Source: Gorsachius magnificus
Taxonomy: Eukaryota; Chordata; Aves; Pelecaniformes; Ardeidae
Reading direction: 5' to 3'
Assembly: GCA_034008185.1 (NCBI GenBank)
Contig: CM067081.1
Location: 24,364,806 to 24,428,805, forward strand
Length of the DNA stretch: 64,000 bases
Within the stretch, counting starts at the first letter, position 1; every line of letters begins with the position of its first letter. Positions 36,425 through 46,210 of the stretch are shown piece after piece. Made by a program: the position numbers and the translations under genes. The notes beneath the pieces were generated by a model. The model was not told where the DNA came from. It did not search any database and saw only the letters and a list, made by a program, of their open reading frames with translations.

Positions 36425-38435
36425 TATGCAGTTCTCCAGTCTTGTACCTCACTTAAGAGATGGGTATGGGGCAGAAGCCCTAGGGCTGAAGGGCTGTTGA
36501 GTAGCAATTCAGGGGGAGCATGGGGGACAATAGGAAATTTTGGTGAAGACAGCCTAGTAGCTGAACTAAATGAATCTGTCCTCCTTCAAGCAGTCTCATG
36601 GGTAGAGGACACTGGTTCCATCCCTTTGACCGAAAACCAAGACTGCCTTTTTACAAAGATGTGAGAAACTGAACAAGAGATGAAACACTCTCACTCTTCA
36701 CTGGCAGTACGCACGGCTGAAAGTGCGTAATCACAAATTTAAAAACCAGGAAGAGCTTTGCGATGCTGCAACAATTTCCGCATGTAACATTTTGTTTCAC
36801 GTGCCCTGTGGACAAGCTCAAGCCTGCTTTTCCATCAATGCCATTTTACAACGAATTGAAGCATGTTGGGTGTCCGGGTCATCAACATCGCTGCTTTGCT
36901 AGGAGTACCGAGGGAGATAGAGCCTTCCCTGGAAAGAGCCTACTCCTGCACGGTGGTTTGTCTGTACACTTGCAGGTATTCTCCAAAATGTTGTTTTGAG
37001 ATTTCCACAGGTACAAAATGTATCTGTCAGGTTTGTGCTGACAAAGCACATCTTTTTTTAGATGTAGCCCAATAAACTTGGCTTTATTCTCAGTCTTACT
37101 GCACTGATAGGCCAGACTAGTTGTTTTCTTGAACAAAACACAGGTTGCCTTTGAGACTCAAGTAGTGATACGCAATTCTCTCTTTGAATAGCACGGAAAG
37201 CCTTTCTGAAGTCTCACAAGGCTGTCTCTGGAGTATGTAATGTGGTAGCTGTGCTTGGAGAGAGGGAGCCAGCACAGGGGATAGGGTCAGCAAAGGAAAT
37301 GATGAGTGCCATTTTGGAGAGTTGTGAGGGCACTGGGGAGGTGTCTGGAATCGACAAATAGAAGAAGGAATGGGGAGAGAATGAGGAACATGGATGCCTT
37401 CAGTAGCCTGGCCAGCGCAAATCAAGCTGGAGAGTTGCTTTCCTATCAAAGGCAACCACTTTTTTCAGCAGGGAGCACAACTCTTCAGCTCCCCAGTACA
37501 AAAAAAAGGGATTCTGAAAGAGCAGAAGTTCAGGATAGTGGCACGTTGCATCAGGAATGGGACTTTCCTCCCTAGCTTTAGCCATCTAAAACTCTGATTC
37601 CTGATCCCATGAAGGCAAGACTTTGGCTCAGTGCTGAGCCTGGCACTCACAGGGATGTGGTCCCTTCCCAGCGATGTGGAGCCATGCAGCTTCGTAAGAC
37701 ACACCTGCAATCAAGCACCAAAATGGGTTGTTTCCACTGGCCAAGTCTAACCTGGTTGCCACCCTTATCTCCTGACTAAAGTCCCACTCTGTAGCCAATA
37801 AAGACAGTAAACTCCGAATACCATCATCAATACTCTCAACTCTCCAGCCTTAGACACAGCCCTCAGCATGAGCTGGCTCAGTGAATACACCTCCTTCCAC
37901 TGACAACAGGGAGAGCCCAGTCAGCCAGCTGGGCTGGATGCCCTGCCTCCAAGAGCTGAAGTGAGGTGAGCTGACTCCCACCTCAGACACCCTCTCACAG
38001 CACCCCAGTCTTGCCTAATGATGCTCACTAGCCTTCTCTTCATCACTGCCAGTGACCTGAGCATTAATTAGCGTCACAGGCCAGGAGGTCACAAAGCATC
38101 AGTGTCCCAGTCCGACTGCAGGGCCTTGGTGAAGCTCCTGCCTCTACAAGAGATCCCAGCAGTGCTTGTAGGGCATCTGGGGCACCTCTGGACAAAGAGA
38201 CATCAACAGCATAGCCCCCCCTCCAGCTCCTTTGTGCACTGACCTTGTCCAAGGTGAAATACTGCTCCATGGGCTGAGATCACACCACTTTCTTTAATAA
38301 AAGTGGTGCTGGCAGGAGAATGGGATTTTATCCTATTCCTATGCCAATAAGCCATCATCATAGCCTGGATTTCAAGCAATCATGGCTGTTGTCACCTTGC
38401 TGCCACTGCCCTACAAGTTACTTCAAATGTGTTGG
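36425..38435. other. Intergenic, nothing recognised
   Basis: Unique sequence between CR1 copies. Confidence 0.6.
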
Positions 38436-38800
38436 AGAATGACAGAATAACTGAGGTTGGAAGCGACCTCTGGAGGTCATCAGGTCTCAGCCCAGCTCTC
38501 AGTAGTTCCAGCCACAGCAAGCTGTTCAGGGCCATGATGAGTTTGAACATCTCCAAGGACAGAGTCACTACCACCGCTCTGGGCAACCTGTGCCAGGGTT
38601 TGACCAGTCTCATGACGCTAACCTTATGCCTCATAATTAAACAGTTTCCCGCTCTGCCTCTCATCCTTTCACCATGTGCCTCCCAGAAAGGTCTGGCTTC
38701 ACATTCCCTATTACCTCCCATGGGGAAGTTGTAGGCAAAAAATAGATCTTTCCTTTGCCTTCTCCTCCTGCAACTGAATAAGCTCAGTTCTCTCACCATC
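38436..38800 (-). mobile_element. Old CR1 LINE fragment
   Basis: Reverse orientation and diverged: gaatgacagaataactgagg, ttggaagcgacctctggagg, gaacatctccaaggacagag, ctctgggcaacctgtgccag, and distal ctgaataagctcagttctct. Many substitutions and indels mark it as one of the older copies. Confidence 0.8.
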
Positions 38801-39179
38801 TCCTGGTACTTTGTGTGCTCGAGCCATCTTGGTGACCCTCCACCAGGCTCTCCCTGCAGTCCATCAGTCCCCCAACACTTCTCTCTCTATACCAGTGCTC
38901 CTCTCCCTGGTTTTCATTCCTCCCCTGAGGGAACAACGCCCTGCCACATGGGTCCAACGAGACGCACACACAGCAAGCACAGGACTGAGAGTGCCCTCAG
39001 TGTCCAGGTTCCCGGAGCACCCAAGCACCAGGGGTCAAAACCCAGTGTTGCACCATCAGGTTAGCAGGGAGGAAGGAGACACCTCGTCACCCTTGTTGTG
39101 AGAGCAGAGGCAGCACACAGGGTTTGCGACAGCACAAACTGCCACCTAGACAAGAAAACTTAGGATGACATCTGAGCAT
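38801..39179. other. Intergenic, nothing recognised
   Basis: Unique sequence between an old CR1 copy and a MIR-like piece. Confidence 0.55.
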
Positions 39180-39285
39180 CTTAGCATCCCTCAAAACTGT
39201 TAGGCCTGTTTTACAGATATAGAAAGGAGGATGAAGGAGACAAAGGAACTACCTCACAGATAGCCTTCAAAGACCAGGAGACTTG
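39180..39285 (-). mobile_element. Possible MIR-like SINE relic
   Basis: ctgttttacagatatagaaa followed by gagacaaaggaactacctca resembles the reverse strand of MIR (CATTTTACAGATGAGGAAAC ... CAGAGAGGTTAAGT). Short and diverged. Confidence 0.4.
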
Positions 39286-39392
39286 ACTGCTGGGCACAGG
39301 GCACGCTGCCCTTGAGCTGCCTCGGGGAATCCCTTGGAGATTTTAGAGCAATCGGGGTCAGGTCACTGTCTCTAATATAGGAAGAGAGGCTT

Positions 39393-39522
39393 ATCATAGA
39401 ATCATAGAATGTTTTGGGTTGGAAGGGACCCCTAGAGGTCATCTAGCCCAACCCCCCTGCAGTGAGCAGGGACACCACTAACTAGGTCAGGTTGCTCAGA
39501 GCCCCATCCAACCTGGTCTTGA
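39393..39522 (-). mobile_element. CR1 LINE 3' fragment, very short
   Basis: Reverse orientation: tcatagaatcatagaatgtt, ttgggttggaagggacccct, agaggtcatctagcccaacc, caggttgctcagagccccat, truncated at ctggtcttga. Only about 130 bp, all 3'UTR and the last coding bases. Confidence 0.92.
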
Positions 39523-40212
39523 GGCTTATGCCGAGGACGTGTACTGAAAATGTATATGCAAATGACACAGTGACTCTGCGTTCAGTGAGTGTCACCAGGC
39601 ACAGGAACTAGGGCATTTAGGAAAAACCCTCATCTGCCTGTGAAAGATTTTGCATGCAGAAGACAGAGAGCATAAAGGGCTGGGGGTGCCTTCACATCCG
39701 TGGAGCCCTGATGGCACCACACAGCTCACAGGGCTGATCTAACAGTGCCCAGCTGTGGGGTGACCCCGGGAGAGATCAGAAGTTGCCTCACGCCTCCACA
39801 GAGCCTGGTGCCATGATTCGGCGAGGGTGTCCCAAGCGCCGCCATGCAATACGGGAGTCACAACTCGCCCTCCCCGCTGCCCCAGCGCACGGCCTGCCCG
39901 CCACAAAGGAGCCATCACAGCAGCGCCAGCTTGCAATGGGCTCTGAAGTGGAAGAAACTGTTTTCTCAGCATTTTATTTCAACTAATGTGTTCAGGCTAG
40001 TATCACACTGTGCTATTAATGCTGGCCCGGTTTGTAATTCTGCTTTCATGTTGGCTCCATTTTTCTCTTTTTAATGCCACTATCTAGCCTTCTAGTTCTT
40101 AAATGTGGGACCTATTTTTCTGTCTGCCGTAGCAGAAAGAGCTAATTTGGTCCTTCTGTGTATAAGCAACAGGACTGTGAAGTGGAATAGAAGGCGATTT
40201 TATCTCTGTGTA
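39523..40212. other. Intergenic, nothing recognised
   Basis: Unique sequence between a short CR1 fragment and the ancient LINE relic. Confidence 0.6.
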
Positions 40213-40650
40213 CATCCTTGGTCAGATTGACACTAGAATACTGCATCCTGCTGAGGTGCCATATTTTAAAGAGGACATCAAAAAATTGGAGCGGGTGAAG
40301 AAAAGAGCCATAAAAAATGGTTTGAGAGCTGAAGAAAACCACTTACAGGGAGACACTTCTAGAGGTCAGCCTCTGTAACTTGTCAGAAAGAAAACCGAGA
40401 AGTGATTTGATGATGTGTATAAGTACATGTGTGGAGAGAAAATACAGGATGCTAAGGGGGTACTAAAAATTTAGTCCGGGAAAGGCACACAGATAGACAG
40501 TGATGGGCACTGGAGAACATGCTGAGCTGAATTAGAAATGAGGCGGACTTTTTAACCATAAGGATGCTAACCCTCAGAAGAAAATTGCAAAGTGAGTGAT
40601 GGGTACTGTATTTCTTGAGGTGCTTGAGACACATTTGGGTGCTAATTCTG
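40213..40650 (+). mobile_element. Ancient CR1/L3-type LINE relic
   Basis: Weak but ordered similarity to old CR1-clade (L3-like) elements of amniotes: gaatactgcatcctgctgag (YCIQ-type region), then aaattggagcgggtgaagaa and aagagccataaaaaatgg (QRRA/MI region), aagtgatttgatgatgtgta taagtaca (LITVYKY-type region), tgagctgaattagaaatgag and tttcttgaggtgcttgagac. No open frame survives. Recognition is by eye, so the subfamily is not assigned. Confidence 0.6.
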
Positions 40651-41089
40651 CATGTCAGGATAGAGGCAGGGATCCCTGGAGGATGGAAATCAAGGGGAGT
40701 TTGCCTGAATACAACCTGGGAGGCGACAGAATCCAGCTCCACAGAAACAAAATTGCACATTTAATTTCATATGCCCTTTTTTCCAGTTGCCCATCATGCT
40801 CACTAAATCCTTGGGAAAGCAACTCAGTCCCCTAACATATTAATAAACTGTTAGTGGTCACTTTTAAGGCTGGGGAGGGAGAACTGGGGCTCTCAGACAC
40901 ACAGGGGTATGAGGATGGAGGCTGTGAGGCTGCTCCCATGTGAACACCTTCAGGACTGTGGAGCCAGGGGGTGAATGCTGGTGCCCCGGCCAGACCCGAT
41001 GCCTCTGCTCAGCAATGCTCTGGCCAGCATGGTTGTACCCAGAGACACTCATCCCACCTGGTGAGACATGGAGAGATGTCCCTGGAGGG
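40651..41089. other. Intergenic, nothing recognised
   Basis: Unique sequence. Part of it could be a decayed extension of the ancient LINE to its left. Confidence 0.55.
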
Positions 41090-41176
41090 ATGTGGTTTAG
41101 TGGTGGGATGGCACTGTTAACAGCTGGACTTGATGATCTTAAAGGTCTTTTCCAACCTAAACAATTCTATGATTCT
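41090..41176 (+). mobile_element. CR1 LINE 3' end, 87 bp
   Basis: atgtggtttagtggtgggat, ggcactgttaacagctgg, acttgatgatcttaaaggtc, ttttccaacctaaac and a short ATTCTATG tail. Almost pure 3'UTR. Confidence 0.9.
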
Positions 41177-43581
41177 AAATGTCATCAGGCTCCTGAACCT
41201 GGACTTTTCCCACCACCTCTGCTGGTGGGTGCCAGCAGCTGATCCACAAAGCAGCTCATAAGTTCATGCCTTCAGCGTACAGGAGAAGGGGTTAACAGTT
41301 GTAAAGCCCAAATCATGGCAGAACTCATCAGGACCAGGTCTGGAAGATCACTTCAGTCCGCTCCCCTTCTCACAGGTAGAATGGCTCCTCCAGTGCTGTT
41401 CGTGGGGGGCTGTTTGCAGTTCAGACTCACCTCGCTGGGATGGGGTCTCCACAATGCTTCCAGTTTTTCCTGTGGGGATGTTTGTATTCTTTCCCTTGAA
41501 GTGTAACGTATATATCCCATATGCTAATTTGAGCCTGTTTCCCTCTGCCTTATCCACAGCAGACACTGAGAAGGCTGTACTCCTTCCCCTTTACAAATTT
41601 TTAGTATACTTTCCTTTTTTGATTTTTAAAGATTTTTTCAGAAATCAATTTTTTTAAAAAGAACCTATCAAGTTAACCCCCCTTAAAGTTTTCATCTTTA
41701 AAATGTAGTGACCCTCACTCTGAGCACCCTCCTCCACAGACCATGTTTTTCTGCACCTCTTCTGCTTCTTACTGCCTTTCTGTGGAGGCCCTCAGATCCC
41801 CCCTGTTCTCTTAACCACAGTGCCAGGACTGGGGACAGACGCCCAGGGGATGGAGGACAAGAGGCCCCTTCTTCCACCAGGAGAGCAGGGTGCTGGTCCC
41901 TCACGCCCGGCTGGTGATGCCTTGAGACACCCAGCCCCTTTCCTGCACTGCTGCTGCTGCCCAAGTCACTTCCCTGTCCTGCATATGTACACTTAATATA
42001 CCCCCAATTACGCAACTCCTCGTTAGTAAATACGGACCTTTTAAATGGCTCCCACACGTCTGCATCAGAAAAATAACACGTCACAAAGCCACAAAGAGAA
42101 ACTTCCAATTAAGCTCACTTTGTAAATCATCTTCGGTTTCTAAACAAGCCTGGCGCATACACATTCCTCTTGGCTTTGTCCCGGTGGGTATTTGCAGTCA
42201 GCACTTTGCACACAAACTTTTGCAGTTGCTTTAAAGCTAAAGCTGCTCAGGGAGAGAGCTGCATGCCCTGAACCCAGCCCCGAGGCCGGGAAATGCATCC
42301 AGCCCCCAGCTACAGCTGCTGGACGAGCAAACTGAAAGCTGCTGGGCACGTAAAGCAACTTTAAGAGCAACTCTTAAAGCTTCCTCAAGTGCTTATGAAT
42401 CTCGAAAGCAGTTTGAACCCTTTCTTTCCCCAATGATTTCTTGCTCTCTTAAGGATATATATCTCTGCAGATGGCCACATTCAGGCTTCTGTTGGCTCTA
42501 GGAGTCAAGTGGTCTTCAAGAATTCAGAGCTCAGCAGGACTTTGAACCCCTTCCAGCTGAGCTCTTGTGCTCTGCAGCCTCTACATGGCTTAAGAAATTT
42601 CAATATTTACCAATCATCTGGTGCAAGCATCATATCCTGAGGAGCCCTAAATCAAAGGGGTTAAAAGCTCCATGTACACAGTGTAGAAAAGCCCGTTTGA
42701 GGGATTTGTGCTGCCTGAGCAAGCGGGTTCTGCACACTCAATAGCTGCATATTCCTCTCTGTACAGGAAAATGGCACAGAAAACTCTGAGGCTTAAATAA
42801 AAAACAAGGCTTAAATGTAAATTTATGAGTCCGCAGAGACTGGAGGAGATATTGAAACATTTGTTTCACAGCGTGCTAAACTCATGCTCAAGGAGAAAAT
42901 GAATTTGTCTCAAGGTAAAACTGAACATGAAGAGCAGAGCTTCACAGAGATGCAAGTGGTCCAGCTTTGTGCCACGTAGCAACAGCAGCTGAAAAAGCCT
43001 GGTGGGAGCAGAAACCCCTCAGGAAGCCAAGCCAGGAGATATGTTGCCATCTCTCTTCAGGAGCAAATGGAAAGGGTGCCAGCCCCATTTTCACAACGAG
43101 CAGGCAAAGCCCTGCCCAGCTGCACGTGCTCCATCCACAGCACCCCAGCCGGCTCCAGGAGCTGCTTGGCCATGCAACGAGCCATCCCATGGCAGTGGTC
43201 TGGACAGCTTCCCTCAAGGAAAGGCCATGTTTGGTCTCTGCCTCTTGGAGGACACCATCCATAGGTCTGCTAATGAGCATCGGGGACAGCAACAAGCCAT
43301 CAGTACAGCCTGGCCACGTTGACGCTAGATATCCCACCAGGAGGTCTCCTCCTTTGCCCACCTCAGCTTGTCCAGATGGCATCCCAGGTTTCTCCTTCAG
43401 GATGGGGTGGTCATTCCCTGCATGCCTGTCCAGCACCTCACACAACCAGGCCACTCATCTGCCACAGGTCTCTAGGGAGATGCTGTGCCCACAGGAAGAT
43501 CAATTTTCTTAGCACATGCCTGTAACGGGACCCTCTGTCCACCATCTTGAGAAGAGTGAGGTTGGTGGGTTTGTACATTTT
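41177..43581. other. Intergenic, nothing recognised
   Basis: Unique sequence. The 181-codon plus-strand frame at 42967-43512 overlaps a 170-codon minus-strand frame; neither has a domain. Confidence 0.6.
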
Positions 43582-43785
43582 AGAATCATAGAATCGTTTA
43601 GGTTGGAAAAGACCTTTAAGATCATCAAGTCCAACCGTTAACCTAACCCTGCCATCCCACCACTAAACCATGGCCCTAAGCACCTTGTCTATCCATCTTT
43701 TAAATACCTCCAGGGATGGGGACTCAACCACTTCCCCGGTCAGCCCATTCCAGTATTTGACAACCCTTTCAGTGAAAAAATTTTT
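43582..43785 (-). mobile_element. CR1 LINE 3' fragment
   Basis: Reverse orientation: agaatcatagaatcgtttag, gttggaaaagacctttaaga, taaaccatggccctaagcac, cctccagggatggggactca, truncated after cagtgaaaaaatttttcc. Same 3'-end type as the copy at 44.6 kb but in the opposite direction. The truncation point abuts a rearranged repeat. Confidence 0.92.
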
Positions 43786-43858
43786 CCCACTGCAGGGCAG
43801 GTAAGGTAAGAAACATTTTGTGGCCAGCAATGGTCTGTTCTCCCACTGCAGGGCAGGT
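43785..43858. repeat. Direct repeat, 18 bp, period 56
   Basis: tcccactgcagggcaggt occurs at 43785 and again at 43841 without mismatch. It encloses the inverted-repeat left arm at 43811-43842. Confidence 0.9.
43811..43842. repeat. Inverted repeat, left arm
   Basis: aaacattttgtggccagcaa then tggtctgttctc; the reverse complement is found at 44589-44620 with two mismatches in 32. Confidence 0.9.
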
Positions 43859-43880
43859 GGGTGGGAGCAGGCAGCCTGGC

Positions 43881-44588
43881 AAGGAGCATGTAGTCCAGGA
43901 GGAGAATCTGAAAGATTTTTGATCCCCAGCAAGTGACATTTTTTCATCTGCCTCATGCCTCCAACTGCCCACTATCTGTCAGCGGCAGTGTTTCTTTTGT
44001 GTTCCCCTTTCTCCTCACAAGGAACAGGCAAAGCCCCCATGCCACACAGCAGCTGATGGACCCTGGGCCTCCTTGTCCATGGCAGGGGCTGGAGCAACAC
44101 AGCACAGGCACTCCTCGACTGGGGCTCCCGCAGCAGCTCCCCACCACATGCAGCTCATTTCTCCTTCACCTTCAGCCTTCCCTTGTACCCTGTACGTTTG
44201 GTGAAGGGATCGATATTGTGGGCAACAGCCCTGATGTTGGAGTTTTCATGGTGAGCTAGAAGAGAGGTCTTGGGAAAATACAAATAATGAGCCTTATGAA
44301 AAGAATCAGCTCATAGACCATGCAGCATTATTTCATTCCCCGCAGCTCACTCAGCAGCTTTGACATCTCTGCTGGCGGCCGGCTTTCATTTCCATCTTGG
44401 ACTTGCTGAACAGAGCCAAAAGGCTGAAAGTCTTTGTACATGCTTTATGGGTATTCACTGGGCAGGACCAGAGGGTCACTGGCATACAGAAGGGAAGGGA
44501 TAATACCACATCTCCTTCGGGAATGGGTTTGCATTGCCAGTAGAAGACAGGTAGGAGCAGGCAGCCTGGCCATAAATATTTAGGCCAG
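43881..44588. other. Spacer between repeat arms
   Basis: About 0.7 kb of unique sequence separating the inverted/direct repeat pieces. No gene was seen. Confidence 0.6.
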
Positions 44589-44620
44589 GAGAACAGACCA
44601 TCGCTAGCCACAAAATGTTT
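44589..44620. repeat. Inverted repeat, right arm
   Basis: gagaacagaccatcgctagc then cacaaaatgttt pairs with 43811-43842 (30 of 32). Just before it, aggagcaggcagcctggc at 44553 is a direct match to 43863-43880. It ends where the long CR1 copy begins. Confidence 0.9.
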
Positions 44621-46114
44621 CCAGCATTCTTTGACCTGCTATGCCACCTGGACATCCACAAGTCTATGGGGCCGGATGGGATCCACCCAAGAGTGCTGAA
44701 GGAGCTGGCAGAGGAGCTTGCCAAGCCACTCTCTATCATTTATCAGCAGTCCTGGAGAACAGGGGAGGTCCCAGATGACTGGAGGTTGGCAAACGTGACG
44801 CCTCTCTTCAAGAAGGGCTGGAAGGAGGATCCGGGGAACTACAGACCAGTCAGCCTAACCTCGGTACCGGGGAAGATTATGGAGCGGTTTATCTTGAGTG
44901 TGCTCACCAGGCACATGGAGGACAATCAGGGGATCAGGCCCAGTCAGCATGGGTTCACGAAAGGCAAGTCTTGCCTAACCAACCTGATTTCCTTCTATGA
45001 CCAGGTGACCCGCCTGGTAGATGAGGGAAAGGCTGTGGATGTTGTCTACCTGGACTTCAGCAAAGCCTTCGACACAGTCTCCCATAGCATTCTCCTGGAG
45101 AAGCTGGCAGTTCATGGCCTAGATGGATGTACTCTTCGCTGGGTTAAAAACTGGCTGCATGGCCGAGCCCAGAGAGTCGTGGTGAATCGAGCTAAATCCA
45201 GTTGGCGGCCGGTCACAAGCGGTGTCCCCCAGGGCTCAGTTCTAGGGCCGGTCTTGTTTAATATCTTTATCAATGACCTGGATGAGGGGATTGAGTGTGC
45301 CCTCAGTAAATTTGCAGATGACACCAAACTGGGTGGTAGTGTTGATCTGCTCGAGGGGAGGAGGGCTCTGCAGAGGGACCTGGACAGGATGGATCGATGG
45401 GCCAAGGCCAACTGTATGAGGTTCAACAAGGCCAAGTGCCGGGTCCTGCACTTTGGTCACAACAACCCCATGCAGCGCTACAGGCTTGGGGAAGAGTGGC
45501 TGGAAAGCTGCCTGGTGGAAAAAGACCTGGGGGTACTGATTGACAGCCGGCTGAATATGAGCCAGCAGTGTGCCCAGGTGGCCAAGAAGGCCAATGGCAT
45601 CCTGGCCTGTATCAGGAATAGTGTGGCCAGCAGGAGTAAGGGACTGATCGTGCCCCTGTACTCGGTGCTGGTGAGGCCGCACCTCGAATACTGTGTTCAG
45701 TTTTGGGCCCCTCACTCCAAGAAAGATGTTGCCTTGCTGGAACAGGTCCAGAGGAGAGCAACCAAGCTGGTGAGGGGTCTGGAGCACAAGTCATACGAGG
45801 AGCGGCTGAGGGAACTGGGGTTGTTTAGTCTGGAGAAGAGGAGGCTGAGGGGAGACCTGATCGCCCTCTACAACTACCTGAAAGGAGGCTGTAGCGAGGT
45901 GGGGGTCGGCCTCTTCTCCCTGGTAACAGACGATAGGATGAGGGGGAATGGCTTGAAGCTGCGCCAGGGCAGGTTTAGGCTAGACATTAGGAAAAACTTC
46001 TTCACCGAGAGGGTTGTCAGGCTCTGGAATGGGCTGCCCAGGGAGGTGGTGGAGTCCTCATCCCTGGAGGTATTTAAAAGAAGGATAGATGAGGTGCTTA
46101 GGGCCATGGTTTAG
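44615..46114 (+). CDS. CR1 LINE ORF2, reverse transcriptase and C-terminal part (499 codons, no endonuclease)
   Basis: This is the second ORF of a Chicken Repeat 1 non-LTR retrotransposon, which copies its RNA into DNA at the genomic target. The frame is open for 499 codons. It opens near the fingers motif ([20 protein letters not shown]), then [48 protein letters not shown] (catalytic Asp), [15 protein letters not shown], the palm box [10 protein letters not shown] with its two Asp, and the thumb and C-terminal segment ([20 protein letters not shown]) ending VLRAMV. The N-terminal apurinic-type endonuclease is missing because of 5' truncation. The first Met lies about at the truncation point, so it is not the native start. 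There is no internal stop or frameshift, so insertion was recent relative to the other copies here. The element cannot move on its own. Confidence 0.9.
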   Translation: MFPAFFDLLCHLDIHKSMGPDGIHPRVLKELAEELAKPLSIIYQQSWRTGEVPDDWRLANVTPLFKKGWKEDPGNYRPVSLTSVPGKIMERFILSVLTRHMEDNQGIRPSQHGFTKGKSCLTNLISFYDQVTRLVDEGKAVDVVYLDFSKAFDTVSHSILLEKLAVHGLDGCTLRWVKNWLHGRAQRVVVNRAKSSWRPVTSGVPQGSVLGPVLFNIFINDLDEGIECALSKFADDTKLGGSVDLLEGRRALQRDLDRMDRWAKANCMRFNKAKCRVLHFGHNNPMQRYRLGEEWLESCLVEKDLGVLIDSRLNMSQQCAQVAKKANGILACIRNSVASRSKGLIVPLYSVLVRPHLEYCVQFWAPHSKKDVALLEQVQRRATKLVRGLEHKSYEERLRELGLFSLEKRRLRGDLIALYNYLKGGCSEVGVGLFSLVTDDRMRGNGLKLRQGRFRLDIRKNFFTERVVRLWNGLPREVVESSSLEVFKRRIDEVLRAMV

Positions 46115-46210
46115 TGGTGGGATGGCAGTGCTAGGTTAACAGTTGGACTCGATGATCTTAAAGGTCTTTTCCAACCGAGGTGATTCTATGATTCTATGAT
46201 TCTATGATTC
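44618..46210 (+). mobile_element. CR1 LINE, 5'-truncated, best preserved copy
   Basis: About 1.6 kb: the reverse transcriptase part of ORF2, a short 3'UTR (TTTAGTGGTGGGATGGCAG ... GATGATCTTAAAGGTC) and a 3' tail of ATTCTATG repeats ending about 46210. The left boundary, about 44618-44630, is where similarity to CR1 coding sequence begins. It directly abuts a short low-copy repeat also found near 43.81 kb. No target-site duplication is seen, as is usual for CR1. Confidence 0.92.
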
